In this document: in pieces, positions 7,865-17,379 of the stretch
Layout of the letters: each line of letters begins with the position of its first letter
Numbering within the stretch: the stretch's first letter is position 1
Source of the DNA: DATKAS01 sp963773315
GTDB taxonomy: Bacteria; Actinomycetota; Acidimicrobiia; Acidimicrobiales; DATKAS01
Direction of reading: 5' to 3'
Assembly: GCA_963773315.1 (NCBI GenBank)
Contig: CAVZAF010000002.1
Coordinates: 186,001-250,000, forward strand
Length of the DNA: 64,000 bases
The notes under the pieces: model-generated
Told to the model about the DNA's origin: nothing
The model's database searches: none
Seen by the model: only the letters and a program-made list of their open reading frames with translations
Translations under genes and position numbers: made by a program

Positions 7865-8049
7865 GCGTCGCGCTCGCGTGCTGTCGTGCTCACTGGGTCT
7901 CTGTAGGTTCCGGAGGCCCGCGATGTCAACGATCTCTGTCAGTTTCGGTGAGGCGTTCTGGCCTCGGAGTGGCACGTGTGTGGCACGCGGAGGCGAGCCG
8001 GGAACTGTCACGTCCGCACTCCACCACCTCTGAAGTGCAGGTTTCTGAG

Positions 8050-8120
8050 AGCGGGCGACGGGAATCGAACCCGCGTTCTCAGCTTGGGAAGCTGATGTTC
8101 TGCCGCTGAACTACGCCCGC
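8050..8120 (-). tRNA. tRNA-Gly (anticodon CCC)
   Basis: A 71-base minus-strand cloverleaf. Acceptor stem GCGGGCG pairs with CGCCCGC, with discriminator U as expected for tRNA-Gly. The anticodon stem TCAGC/GCTGA closes the loop TTCCCAA, giving anticodon CCC, which reads GGG. The T loop is TTCGATT. No CCA is encoded. Its 3' end faces the arsenic region (1-7.9 kb), the orientation found when a genomic island has integrated into a tRNA 3' end. The 185 bases between 7865 and 8049 hold no gene that I recognise. Confidence 0.95.
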
Positions 8121-8217
8121 GAGGGCGCTCACTGTAGGGGACGCCATATGCGATCGCCGCAGTGTTCACGCTGGAGCGCGGCATAGTGCCCCGGGCGTGA
8201 ACACTGGTGCGGGTTGC

Positions 8218-9345
8218 TCAGGCCATGGCCGTACCGAGCACCACGAGCAAGACGCTCAGGGGGATGCCGATCACGAGGTAGTCGCGGATCGGCACGGGTT
8301 CGCCTGTCCGCCGGGCGGCATCTCTCCACAGGACGGTCGCGAGCGAGCCGATCGGTGTGAGGCCGACGCCCAGGTCGACCCCGGTGACGAGCGCCCGCGT
8401 CAGCGTGTGGGTCACGGCGACGGGCGCCAGGACGGCGACGGTGGCGAGGTTCGTCGCGAGCGCCGAGCCGAGAGTCGCGGTCAGAGAGACCCGCGGCGCG
8501 GTATCGAGGTGAGCGAGCAGCCGTTGCACCGAGGGCGAGGCGCTGAGCACCGCCGCCGCGCCGAACAGGGCGAGGAGCGAGCCCAGCAACGCGAGTGAGA
8601 CCGGCGCCTTGCGGAGCGCGGTCGGTCGCGCCAATGCGACGACGACCACACCGACGAGTGCCGCGATCACCGGTGGCGCACCGACCAACAGCACGACCAT
8701 GAGCCCGATCACGACAGCTGCGCTGACGATCGCGAGCCGGCGGTCGCGGAGCGGCGTGTCCAAAGACTCGACACGGGCCGGCACGAGCACGCGTCGGTGC
8801 CTGATCCACAGCGCGACCGTGGTCACGACGATCGCCATCACCGCGATGGGCGCCATCGTCCGCGCGAACTCCGCGAACGTGAGGCTCGACTCACGCCAGA
8901 TCACCAGGTTCGTGAGGTTGGACGAGGGGAGGAGCACCGAACCGAAGTTCGCGGCGAGCACCGCACTCAACGCGAAAGGCGCGGTGCGCTGGCCTGCGGC
9001 TCTCCCGACCGCGATCGCGAGCGGCGTGAACAGCACCGCGGTCGTATCGAGGTTCAGCGTGATCGTCACGAGCACGCCGGCCGCGAACGTCGCGAGGAGC
9101 AACGCGCTCGGGCGATGCGCGAGGCGGGCCGCGTGGGTCGCGATCCAAGCGAGCAGGCCGCTGTGCTCGGCCGCCGCGGCGATGATCAGCATCGCTTGGA
9201 GGAAGACGACCACGACGATCCCGTTGCGGAACGTCTGGTGGTCGATGCCCGCGTCGGCTACCACCGCCGCGAGGGCCGCAATCGCGATCGCCACCACGGC
9301 CGCTGCCGCACGTTGGGTGAGGACTCCGATGATCGCCGCGGCCAA
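8218..9345 (-). CDS. ArsB/NhaD-family (ion transporter superfamily) permease
   Basis: A 375-residue polytopic protein with about ten or eleven hydrophobic segments. Visible motifs: LNLDTTAVLFTPLAI and an AANFGSVLLPSSNLTN loop, which resemble the paired hairpin loops of the ArsB/NhaD/SLC13 fold, and in the second half SALATNLATVAVLAP. Members export arsenite, exchange Na+/H+, or take up carboxylates; the substrate here is unknown. It lies beyond the tRNA, outside the arsenic operons, and follows the pseudo-receiver gene on the same strand, so it need not be an arsenic gene. The start (TTG at 9345) is uncertain; the frame continues upstream into the neighbour's end. Confidence 0.75.
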   Translation of the reverse strand: MAAAIIGVLTQRAAAAVVAIAIAALAAVVADAGIDHQTFRNGIVVVVFLQAMLIIAAAAEHSGLLAWIATHAARLAHRPSALLLATFAAGVLVTITLNLDTTAVLFTPLAIAVGRAAGQRTAPFALSAVLAANFGSVLLPSSNLTNLVIWRESSLTFAEFARTMAPIAVMAIVVTTVALWIRHRRVLVPARVESLDTPLRDRRLAIVSAAVVIGLMVVLLVGAPPVIAALVGVVVVALARPTALRKAPVSLALLGSLLALFGAAAVLSASPSVQRLLAHLDTAPRVSLTATLGSALATNLATVAVLAPVAVTHTLTRALVTGVDLGVGLTPIGSLATVLWRDAARRTGEPVPIRDYLVIGIPLSVLLVVLGTAMA

Positions 9346-9368
9346 GGCCGCGACCGCGAGCGCCTCGC

Positions 9369-9887
9369 TCAGCGGACGACGCCGGGAGCGCGCGTCGGGT
9401 CGCGACGGCCACCGTCACGAGCGGCGTCGCGTTCGACGCGACGGTGGGTGCGGCGCTCGCTCTCGGGCCGTTCGATCACCTCACGGACCAGGGCGAGCAT
9501 CTCGTCGATGTGGAAGGGCGCGGCGATGAAGCCGTCGACTCCGGACTCCCACGCGAACAGCCGGTTCATCCCACCGGGAGAGCACAGGACCACTCGCGCG
9601 GTCGAGACGCGGTCGTCCGGGTTCGTGCGGATCGCGTCGAGCACCTTGAGGTTGCCACCCGACCCGGCGACGGTCAGGTTGAGGATCACACAGTGGACGG
9701 GGCGCCGAGTGAGCGCCCCGAGCGTCGCTTGCTGGGCGGGCGCCAGGCTGACCTCGTGTCCGGCGCGGGCGAGCACGCGGACCATGATCTCGGCGCCATC
9801 GGGATCATCGGCGACGGTGAGCACGTGCCACGGCCGCGCGGGTTTCTTCCAGTCAGCCTGGTCAGTCTTGGACCGTCTCAAAGGCAC
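9369..9887 (-). CDS. degenerate response-regulator receiver protein
   Basis: A 172-residue protein with a CheY-like layout: WHVLTVADDPDGAEIMVRVL carries the acidic pair, followed by the strand-3 segment CVILNLTVAGSGG, and FIAAPFHIDEMLALVREVI closes the domain. The phosphoacceptor Asp is replaced (ILNLT where ILDL would be expected) and no conserved Lys is evident at strand 5, so it is probably not phosphorylated in the usual way. A basic, Arg-rich tail of about 35 residues follows. Its GTG start lies inside the end of the EtfD-like gene (26-base overlap), indicating co-translation. Role unknown; a phosphorylation-independent partner is likely. Confidence 0.65.
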   Translation of the reverse strand: MPLRRSKTDQADWKKPARPWHVLTVADDPDGAEIMVRVLARAGHEVSLAPAQQATLGALTRRPVHCVILNLTVAGSGGNLKVLDAIRTNPDDRVSTARVVLCSPGGMNRLFAWESGVDGFIAAPFHIDEMLALVREVIERPESERRTHRRVERDAARDGGRRDPTRAPGVVR

Positions 9888-12126
9888 TTGCGGCCTCCTG
9901 CTCGCCCCGCTCGATCGCCTCGAGCAGGTGCATCGAGATGTCGGCGACCTTCACTTCGCTCTCATCTCGTCCCGCACCCTTCACACCATCGTCCAACATG
10001 ATGTAACAGAAGGGGCACGCAGTGGCGACTCTCGTCGCGCCGGTCGCGATCGCCTCTTGGGCGCGCTCGTCGTTGACCTTCTTTCCGATGCTCTCTTCCA
10101 TCCACATGCGCGCGCCGCCCGCGCCGCAGCACATGCCTCGCGTGCCATTGCGTGCCATCTCGACGATCTCGATGCCCTTGAGCGAGCCGATGACCTTGCG
10201 CGGCGCGAGGTACACGTCGTTGTGGCGGCCGAGGTAGCACGAGTCGTGGTACGTCACCCGCTCTTCGAGGCGCGCGTTCGAGAGGTCGAGCCGTCCGGTG
10301 TCGATGCACCACTCGAGCAGCTGGCTGTGATGGATCACCTCGTAGTGACCGCCCAGCTGCGGGTACTCGTTCAGCAGAGTGTTGAAGCAGTGGGGGCACT
10401 GGGTGACGATCTTCTTCACACCCATCCCGTTCAGCACTTCGACGTTCTGCATGGCGAGCATCTGGAAGAGGTACTCGTTGCCCGATCGCCGAGCGGGATC
10501 ACCCGTGCAGAGCTCGCTCGGCCCGAGGATGGCGAAGTCGATGCCGGCGCGGCGCAGGAGCTTCGCGACCGCTTGCGTGACCTTCCGGTTCTTGTCGTCG
10601 AACGAGCCGGCGCACCCCACCCAGTAGAGGTACTCGTGCTCGAGGGCCTCGCTGCCGTCGACGATGACGATGTCGTCGAGCCCGCGTGCCCAGTCGGCGC
10701 GCTCGGCCTGGTTCATCCCCCACGGGTTGCTCTGGTTCTCCATCGAGCGGTACGCGTTCCCGAGCTCGGTGGGGAAGTTCGACTCCATGAGCGACAGGTA
10801 GCGCCGCATGTCGAGGATCTTGTCGAGGATCTCGATGTTCACCGGGCAGATCTCGTCGCACGCCTTGCACGACGTGCACGACCACACCTCCTCGGGCGTG
10901 ATGCGCTCGAACAGCGAGTCGGCCGTGATGGTGATCTCGGGGACGACACCGATCGGCGGCGGCACGACCGGTTGCCCGGTCGCGGCCATGACCTCACCGC
11001 TCTTCAGCACGATCTCGCGGGGATCGAGCGGCTTGCCCGTCGCGTGGGCGGGGCACACCGAAGTGCAGCGCCCGCACATGGTGCACGCGTCGGTGTCGAG
11101 CAGCTGCTTCCAGGTGAAGTCCTCGACGGTCGCCGCGCCGAACGTCTCGAGCTCGGTCTCGGTGAGGTTCGGCATCGCCCGCATCGCGCCCTTCGGGCGG
11201 TCGCGATCGCGCAGGTACATGTTCAGCGGTGACGTGAACATGTGTCGCAGCATCGTGATGGGCAGCACGAGGAGGAACACGAGGAACGAGGCGACGTGCA
11301 CGCACCACAGCACCTGGTGCCACGTGTCGAGCGTCGACTCCGATGCCGAGTTCACCAGCGCCGAAAGCGGGTAGCCGATGAACGACCACTTCTCGAACGC
11401 CGGTCGTCCGACGAGCGCGATGCGCACCATCTCAGTCGCGAACCCAGTGACGGCGAGCACGAAGAACATCGTGAGGATCACCGCGTGCTCGGGCTTCGTC
11501 TTGATCCGGATGCGATACGGCCTCTGCACGTAGCGGCGTCCGATCGCCCAGACGATTCCGATGAGGAACACGAGCCCGGCCGCGTCGCCGACCGCGCTGA
11601 AGCCCTGATATACGCCGCCGTGGAGGAACTTCTCGCTCTCCGGCATCTGGTGGTCGATCTCGAGCACCGTCGTGACACCGAACAAGATGAGGAAGCCGAA
11701 GTAGATGCACGAGTGCATGACGCCAGCGGCGGGGTCGCGCAGCAGCGTCTGCATGTACATGCCGGCACGGAAGTCGCGCAGGCGCCGTCCGACGTTCTTG
11801 CTCGTCGTTGCGCGTCGGTCGGGCGCGCCGCGCTCGTAGTTGCGCACCCGCTGCCAGAAGAGCACTCCCGCGCAGACGATCAGCAGTGGGGTGACGACGT
11901 AGAACGAGAGCCGGAGCGCGCTCGGGATGCCACCGAACACCTCACGCGACACGATCGAGTCGTCGTGGAACTCGAACACGACGCCGGTGATGCCGGAGAC
12001 GATCGTGACCAGCGCGAAGCCGACCCAGATCGCGAGCACGACGTCCGACGGGCGGAGGCGGCGCGCTACCGCCGTGACGGGCGCGGCTCGCTCGGTCGTG
12101 GCTCGTTCGGAGGTGGTCGTAGCCAT
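9862..12126 (-). CDS. etfD: EtfD-like membrane iron-sulfur oxidoreductase (ETF:menaquinone type)
   Basis: About 754 residues. An N-terminal membrane part with several hydrophobic helices resembles NarI-type quinone/haem modules (HSCIYFGFLILFG, WHQVLWCVHVASFLVFLLV). Then come two [4Fe-4S] motifs (CTMCGRCTSVCP and CTSCKACDEICP) and two CCG domains (WVGCAGS, CPHCF; then CCGAGGARMW, CPFC) as in heterodisulfide reductase subunit B/D. This domain order matches mycobacterial EtfD, which passes electrons from electron-transfer flavoprotein of beta-oxidation to menaquinone. The ATG at 12126 is preferred over a TTG at 12135. EtfA/EtfB genes are not in the window, so the ETF link rests on homology. Confidence 0.85.
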   Translation of the reverse strand: MATTTSERATTERAAPVTAVARRLRPSDVVLAIWVGFALVTIVSGITGVVFEFHDDSIVSREVFGGIPSALRLSFYVVTPLLIVCAGVLFWQRVRNYERGAPDRRATTSKNVGRRLRDFRAGMYMQTLLRDPAAGVMHSCIYFGFLILFGVTTVLEIDHQMPESEKFLHGGVYQGFSAVGDAAGLVFLIGIVWAIGRRYVQRPYRIRIKTKPEHAVILTMFFVLAVTGFATEMVRIALVGRPAFEKWSFIGYPLSALVNSASESTLDTWHQVLWCVHVASFLVFLLVLPITMLRHMFTSPLNMYLRDRDRPKGAMRAMPNLTETELETFGAATVEDFTWKQLLDTDACTMCGRCTSVCPAHATGKPLDPREIVLKSGEVMAATGQPVVPPPIGVVPEITITADSLFERITPEEVWSCTSCKACDEICPVNIEILDKILDMRRYLSLMESNFPTELGNAYRSMENQSNPWGMNQAERADWARGLDDIVIVDGSEALEHEYLYWVGCAGSFDDKNRKVTQAVAKLLRRAGIDFAILGPSELCTGDPARRSGNEYLFQMLAMQNVEVLNGMGVKKIVTQCPHCFNTLLNEYPQLGGHYEVIHHSQLLEWCIDTGRLDLSNARLEERVTYHDSCYLGRHNDVYLAPRKVIGSLKGIEIVEMARNGTRGMCCGAGGARMWMEESIGKKVNDERAQEAIATGATRVATACPFCYIMLDDGVKGAGRDESEVKVADISMHLLEAIERGEQEAASAFETVQD

Positions 12127-12183
12127 CACGCGCAACCTAACGCGGCCGCTCGGTGGCTCCCGAGCTCGCGCGGTGCAGACGGA

Positions 12184-12609
12184 TCAGCCGTAGTTCGCGC
12201 GATCGAGGTCGCGGATGCGCCCCGCAAGCGTCGCGAGGAGCTTGTGCGCGAGCGCAGGGACTTGGTCGATCACGCCGGCGAAGTTGCGTTGATCGATCAC
12301 GAGCACGGTCATGTCGGTGTCGGCGGTGACTGTCGCGGTGCGCGGGCCCCGGTCGAGCAGCGAGAGCTCGCCGATGACCGCCCCGGGTCCGAGCGTGGTG
12401 ATCTTGCGACCGTTGCGCTTCACCGCAGCGGTGCCGTCGACCACGATGAAAGCCTCGCGGCCTTGCTGACCCTGGTCGACGAGCGTCGTCCCGGCCTTCA
12501 CGGCGATCTCGTCTGACGCCTTCGCGATCTTCTGGAGATCCTTCGTGGAGCAGGTAGCGAACAGAGGAACACGCGCCAGGTGATCGAGATACGCCTGCCT
12601 GATTGCCAT
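12184..12609 (-). CDS. stand-alone cyclic-nucleotide-binding domain protein
   Basis: A 141-residue protein that is essentially one CNB (Crp-like sensor) domain: VPLFATCSTKDLQKIA at the start and the phosphate-binding cassette IGELSLLDRGPRTATVTA near residues 82-100. No DNA-binding helix-turn-helix follows, so it is not a Crp-type transcription factor. Such single-domain proteins are common in Actinobacteria and probably act through protein partners. It lies 57 bases upstream of the etfD start on the same strand and may share its promoter. Whether it binds cAMP or cGMP cannot be told. Confidence 0.82.
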   Translation of the reverse strand: MAIRQAYLDHLARVPLFATCSTKDLQKIAKASDEIAVKAGTTLVDQGQQGREAFIVVDGTAAVKRNGRKITTLGPGAVIGELSLLDRGPRTATVTADTDMTVLVIDQRNFAGVIDQVPALAHKLLATLAGRIRDLDRANYG

Positions 12610-12734
12610 GGCGGCGCATCATAGGGACGCCGATGGCCGTGTGCATTGAGGCCGAGGCCGGGTGCGTCGCGGACGACTTGGCTTCATCGGCACGAAACAG
12701 TCGGGAAACGTGCCGGCCGTAGCGTCCGCGAGGA

Positions 12735-13250
12735 ATGGACGTCACATTGCTGCGCTGGCCCGGCGAGCAGCTCCGAAGAGAGCGGCTGGCCGAGGAAGGG
12801 GTCCCACGACTGCTCCTCGTCGACGGCGGCGACGCCCCGCCCGCGATCGTCGACATCCTCGAGGACTGGATCAGGGTTCCCGCCGACGACATCGACATCC
12901 GCACTCGCGTCGCCACGCTCCAAGCTCGCTACGACGCGGCCGGCGCGATCGCGCCGTTGCTGGATGATGACGGCGTCATCCGCCTCGGCGCCGCGTGGGT
13001 GTCGCTCCCGCCGGTCGAGGCCCGCATCACGAACGCGCTGCTCGAGCGGTTCGGTGCAGTCGTCAGCAGAGAGACGCTCGCCCGCAGCGGATGGCCCGAA
13101 GGCGCACCCGGTCGCAACGCGCTCGACGTGCACGTGCTGCGGCTGCGGAGACGGCTCGCTCCGCTCGGTCTCGTGATCCGCACCGTCCGCTCACGCGGCT
13201 ACCTGCTCGAGGCCTCCGACTTCGGCCAGCCGACCGCGAAGGAGGCCTGA
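12735..13250 (+). CDS. OmpR-type winged-helix regulator with atypical N-terminus
   Basis: A 171-residue protein. The C-terminal 80 residues form an OmpR/PhoB-type winged helix, with the diagnostic segment ALDVHVLRLRRRLAP and the wing VRSRGYLL. The N-terminal 90 residues begin with LRWPGEQLRRERLAEEG and PRLLLVDGGDAPP; they are shorter than a receiver and show no clear phosphoacceptor Asp or conserved Lys. It is probably a phosphorylation-independent DNA-binding protein. The gene directly downstream encodes a second regulator of the same general type, which suggests that the pair act together or arose by duplication. Confidence 0.8.
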   Translation: MDVTLLRWPGEQLRRERLAEEGVPRLLLVDGGDAPPAIVDILEDWIRVPADDIDIRTRVATLQARYDAAGAIAPLLDDDGVIRLGAAWVSLPPVEARITNALLERFGAVVSRETLARSGWPEGAPGRNALDVHVLRLRRRLAPLGLVIRTVRSRGYLLEASDFGQPTAKEA

Positions 13251-13398
13251 ACGACGGAGGCAATTTCGACATCTGGTGACGGTCACGTCACTCTCCGCGA
13301 ATGACTTTCGCCACACCGAGCGTCCATTCGACCCCTTTTCGCCACCCTCGACCGGGTGGTACACAGGGTGGTCGGGCTTGGCGGGCGGAGGTTGTTCG

Positions 13399-14178
13399 GT
13401 GGCCTCTTGGATGGATCGAGCGCAGCGCGCGGCGGAGGTGCTCCGGCGGGGACGGGTCCTCGTCGTCAGCGGTTCTGATGAGCACGCTGGCGCGATCGCA
13501 CATGCCCTGACGGACCTCGACCTCATCCCCGTACTCGCCTTCGACGGCGACAGCGCTCGTCGGACGGCGGACGGGGTTTCGTGCAACATCGCCGTGCTCG
13601 ACGTCTGTGTCGTCGACGGCTCGCCGCTCCCATCTGATCCGCGACCTCGCCGAGCTCGTCGGCGCGGGTGTGCTGGTGCTCGGGCCGGACCGAGGAGCCG
13701 GCCGAACCGGCTCTTCGACGCGGGCGCCTTCTTACTCGGCTCGTCCGACTGGTCTGGCCTACACGTCGCCGCGCGTATCTCGAACCGGCTTCGGGTGCGA
13801 CCGCCGATGGAGAGCCGTCCGACTCTGGCGTGGGGACCACTCGCGCTCGATCCGGCGATGCACCTCGTGTGGTGGGAAGGGACTCCGCTCGCGGTCACGC
13901 AGACCGAGTTCAAGGTCCTCGTCGCTCTGATGCTCGCGAAAGGTGCGGTCGTCTCGAAGTCTGACCTTCAATCTCAACTTTGGGGCACGACGACAGCGCT
14001 CGACGACAAGCGGCTCGAGGCCCACGTGCGGCGCCTGCGCTCGAAGCTCGGCGACGTCGACCGATCGCCATTTCTCCTGACAGTTCGGGGCCAGGGCTAC
14101 CGGCTCGCAGACCGCCGCATCGCCCGGCGTGCGGTGACGGTCGACCGTCGCTCGGTGTCACGCATCGTGGCTGTCTGA
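13399..14178 (+). CDS. OmpR-type winged-helix regulator, degenerate receiver (frame-broken)
   Basis: I chose the GTG at 13399 because GGAGG lies seven bases upstream. An N-terminal receiver-like half (RGRVLVVSGSDEHAGAI, then NIAVLDVCVVDG) leads to a C-terminal OmpR winged helix (VTQTEFKVLVALML, then RLEAHVRRLRSKLG, wing VRGQGYRLAD). Between about 13620 and 13715 the reading frame shifts three times by +1. Reading HLIRDLAELVGAGVLVLG and then DAGAFLLGSSDWSGLHVAA across frames restores the missing end of the receiver, so the gene is probably intact in the genome. The acidic pair expected of a true receiver is not obvious. It forms a pair with the regulator at 12735. Confidence 0.72.
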   Translation: MASWMDRAQRAAEVLRRGRVLVVSGSDEHAGAIAHALTDLDLIPVLAFDGDSARRTADGVSCNIAVLDVCVVDGSPLPSDPRPRRARRRGCAGARAGPRSRPNRLFDAGAFLLGSSDWSGLHVAARISNRLRVRPPMESRPTLAWGPLALDPAMHLVWWEGTPLAVTQTEFKVLVALMLAKGAVVSKSDLQSQLWGTTTALDDKRLEAHVRRLRSKLGDVDRSPFLLTVRGQGYRLADRRIARRAVTVDRRSVSRIVAV

Positions 14179-14476
14179 ATTTCCCGTTCAGACCCATTCC
14201 TCGACGCGGCGGCTCAGGCGCCAGTCGATCCTTGGTTTTCCAAGGATTTTCCAAACCTCGCGACGCTCGTGAACGCCTACACGAGCGGTGGGTCAATCAT
14301 CGCCAAACCGTGGCCTTCTCGTAGTTCCACCACGCAGAGCGAAGGAGTGTGATTGCGAGTGGCGTAGTAGAGGCGCGGGGCCTGTGGAATGGGGCGGTTT
14401 AGTCGGGTTTTCTCCTACGTCGCTTGGTGGAGGCCACCGCGTGGCGGTGGCGGGATGCGATTGAAAGGAAACGCGT
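14179..14476. other. intergenic region upstream of the secreted repeat protein
   Basis: About 300 bases with no convincing gene. It contains short inverted repeats, notably CCACCGCG next to CGCGGTGG-like sequence at about 14434-14451, shortly before the ribosome-binding site of the repeat-protein gene. It probably holds the promoter and 5' leader of that gene. I do not see a known riboswitch. Confidence 0.5.
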
Positions 14477-17277
14477 ATGAGCAGATCTCGCCACTTCCGG
14501 CGGATCTTGGCGGCGAGCGTGGTCGCCAGTGTCTCCATGACGTGGGGCGCTGGTATCGCGTTCGCCACCGAGTCACCACCACCTATCAACCAGTCGAACA
14601 GCATCGGCGTCGAGCCAGACCGGGTGTGGCGACCGACCCCGTGCTGACGAGCCAGGAGTATGCCGCAGCCTGAGTGTGGTGTCGCTGATGCGAACACCGG
14701 CGACAACAGTCAGGTCACGGGCGGACAGGCGAACATCACCGGGCAAGCCGACCTCTCGGTCGCGACCGGCAGCGTTCACCACGAGGAGACGATGGATGCA
14801 TTCGCACTCGGGCTGATCTTCGCCGTCGCGATCGGCGGCGATGCAAGCGCCGGGGCGTCCAACTGGGCCAGCTCCGACAACGACCTCACTCTGGCGAGCA
14901 CGCTGCGAGACCGGGAATGCCACCGCTGGGAATTCGGTCGACATCGTCGGCGGCCAGAGCCAACGACAACAGCGGCTCAGTCCTCACGGCGCGGTTCGGC
15001 AGTGGCGTCTCGGCGATCAACCAGTCCAACGACCTGAGGTGTCTCGCTGACGACAACAGCGCCTTCGCCAACACGGGCGGCAACGTCCAGGCCAGCGGGT
15101 GGTCAGCTAAACCTGACCGGTCAACTCGCCCTCGCAGGCGCGCAGGGCAGTCCGGGCCTCGCCTTGGCGCTCGGCGTCGGGATCGCCGCGGGCGGCGACG
15201 CGGTCGCCTCGGCGGGCAACATCAGCACCCACATGCGGCACTCCGACGACTTCAACAACGTTCCAGGACGTCACGAACGACTGCACGACCGGTGACGCAG
15301 TCGCCGCGAACTCGGTCCAGGTCGGCACGCCGGCCGACGCCGCCGGGGCGCCCGCTGCACCGTTCACGCAGTTGAACAACAACACGGGCAACGCCTACAC
15401 CCTCGTGGGCGCTGACCTCATCTCGTTCGCGGGTGCGTTCGTCGTGCAGTCGAACACCATCGAGGTCGGACCCCTCTGGCAACGAGGCGATCGCGAACAG
15501 CGGGTACAACCTCCAGGCCAGCGGACCTCAGCTCAACGGCAACCTGCAGCTCGCGGGCGCGGGTGCAGGCGGAGGGTGGGCCGGCTCAGTCGGTCTTCTC
15601 GGCCTCGCTCTCGCCTTCGGCGGTGACGCCGAGCGCGACTGCGGCGAACGTCGCCGACAGTGGCAACGGCCAGACGGTGAGCAACTCACCTCGTCACCGG
15701 TGACGCGACCGCCCAGAACTTCACGGGCGTCGTCGCGACCCAGACGAACACGAACGAGCGGCAATGCCGGCGCGCTCGATCGCCTCGCGCTCATCGGCAT
15801 CGGTGTCGGCGGCATCAATGCAGTACAACGGTGTCGTACGTCGAGGCCAACGACAACTACGCAGAAGCGACGACTGGCTACAACGCCCAGATCGGCGGCT
15901 TCCAGGGCAACGGCACCATCCAGGGCGCGGGCGCGATCGCCGGCGGCGGATGGGCTGGCGCGCTGGGTGCCTCTCGCCTTGGCGAAGGCCGGCGACGCGA
16001 CTGCAATCGCTGCGAACCTTGCTGGAAGCACGAACGACAGCACGGTGAGCAACGACGCTCGAGACCGGTGACGCTAAGGCGTCGAACGTCGTGAACATCG
16101 ACGTCGACCAGACGCAACACCAACTCCGGCTGGGCGGCGGGCGCCACGGCGCTCGACCTGTTCGGCGTGGGCGTCGGCTTCGTGTACCAGGGCAATGCGG
16201 TCTATCGAGCGACGGCAGCGGCAACACCGCTTACGCCGACACGGGCAGCAACGTCCAGGGCACGCTCGGCCAGGGCAACCTCACCCTTCAAGGTGGGATC
16301 GCTCGTTGCCGGGTCGGGCGACGCGATCAGCGCCGGCCTGCTCGCCGGTGCGGTCGCGGGTGACGCGTCGGCGCTCGCGGGCAACACCGCCACGAGCTCG
16401 AACACCCAGAACGGTCGACAACAAGGCGACGACGGGCGACGCGACTGCGCTGAACGTGCAAGTCGTGAAGGTCGACCAGCGAACACGAACGAGCGGTGAC
16501 GGGCACCAGGGCAACGCGGTCGGCATCGCAGCGATCGTGTACGTCGGCGTCGGCATCGGCGTCATCGCCCAGAGGCAATTACGTCGAGGTCTATGGCTAC
16601 TACAACGGCGCCTCTCGCCAACACTGGCGACAACGCACAGTTCAGCGGCCCGCAGGTCAACATCACGGGTCAGCTGGCGCTCGCGGGGGCCCAGGGTGGC
16701 GGCGCACTGTCGCTCGGCCTCATCGGCGCAGGTGCCTTCGGCGGTGACGCGGATTCGGCTGCGGCGAACATCGCCGACAGCAGCAACTGGCAGCAGGTCG
16801 CGCAACGACCTGACCACCGGCATCGCGAACGCGCTCAACTCACTGTCGCTCACCGCGTCGCAGGCGAACAGCAACGCCGGCAACGCGGTCGGCGTGGTGC
16901 TGGCTGAGCCCATCCCGTGCTCGACGATCGGGCGCGATCAACCAGTCGACAACGGTGCACGGTGCGCAGGTCGGGAATGTTGCTGTCGCGAACAGCGGCG
17001 ACAACATCCAGGCTGACGGCGGCCAGGCGAACGTCACGGTGCAGGTCGCGGCTGACGGCTCCGAGGCCGGCGGCTCCGGCGGCTCTCGCTCTTCGGCGGC
17101 GCGGTTGCCGTCGACGGCGACGCCACCGGCGCGGCCGGGAACGTCTCGGTCAGCGACAACACCACGCTGGCGAACAACGACATGACGACGGGCGAGGCAA
17201 GTGCCATCAACCAGGTTCAGGTCGACGTGACCCAGAAGAACGACAACTCAGGCGACGCGACCGCAGTCGGTCTCTAG
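14477..17277 (+). CDS. secreted Asn/Gly/Ala repeat protein (many apparent frame breaks)
   Basis: ATG at 14477 with AAAGGAA eight bases upstream, then a Sec signal peptide (basic MSRSRHFRR, hydrophobic core, AFA cleavage). The remainder can be read only by changing frame about every 60-200 bases, each time by +1. The joined protein would be about 900 residues, low in charge and rich in N, G, A, S, T and Q, ending at the TAG at 17275-17277. Recurring blocks are ANTGDN, QVNITGQLALAGAQ, TGDATA or TGNATA, GGGWAG and INQSN. It resembles the intact neighbour at 17380 in style but lacks the Thr-rich stalk and LPxTG anchor. Likely a secreted or surface beta-rich repeat protein; no family recognised. 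Confidence 0.6.
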
Positions 17278-17290
17278 CCCGAACGGATCG

Positions 17291-17318
17291 CGGGGGAGGG
17301 GCGGCGGCCCCTCCCCCG
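17291..17318 (+). terminator. GC-rich hairpin terminator after the repeat-protein gene
   Basis: A perfect 12-bp stem (CGGGGGAGGGGC pairing with GCCCCTCCCCCG) around a GGCG loop, 14 bases after the stop codon and followed by a pyrimidine-rich run with many T residues. It separates the two repeat-protein genes transcriptionally. Confidence 0.75.
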
Positions 17319-17379
17319 AAATCCTCTCCTCTTCTCTCAGCACCCTGGCGGCACCCGGCAGAGAGCAGGCAGCAACACG

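Noticed and set aside
7861..8109. Short plus-strand ORF ending in GRRESNPRSQLGKLMFCR
   Set aside because: That peptide is the usual artefact of translating the complement of a tRNA-Gly; the RNA gene explains the sequence.
8218..9345. Transporter called as arsenite pump ArsB of the ars cluster
   Set aside because: It lies beyond the tRNA, faces away from the ars operons and shows only superfamily-level motifs, so an arsenic role is not supported.
14477..17277. Repeat-protein gene taken as a true pseudogene
   Set aside because: No in-frame stop interrupts the joined reading, codon bias is kept to the end, and the breaks have the same +1 sign as those in essential genes.
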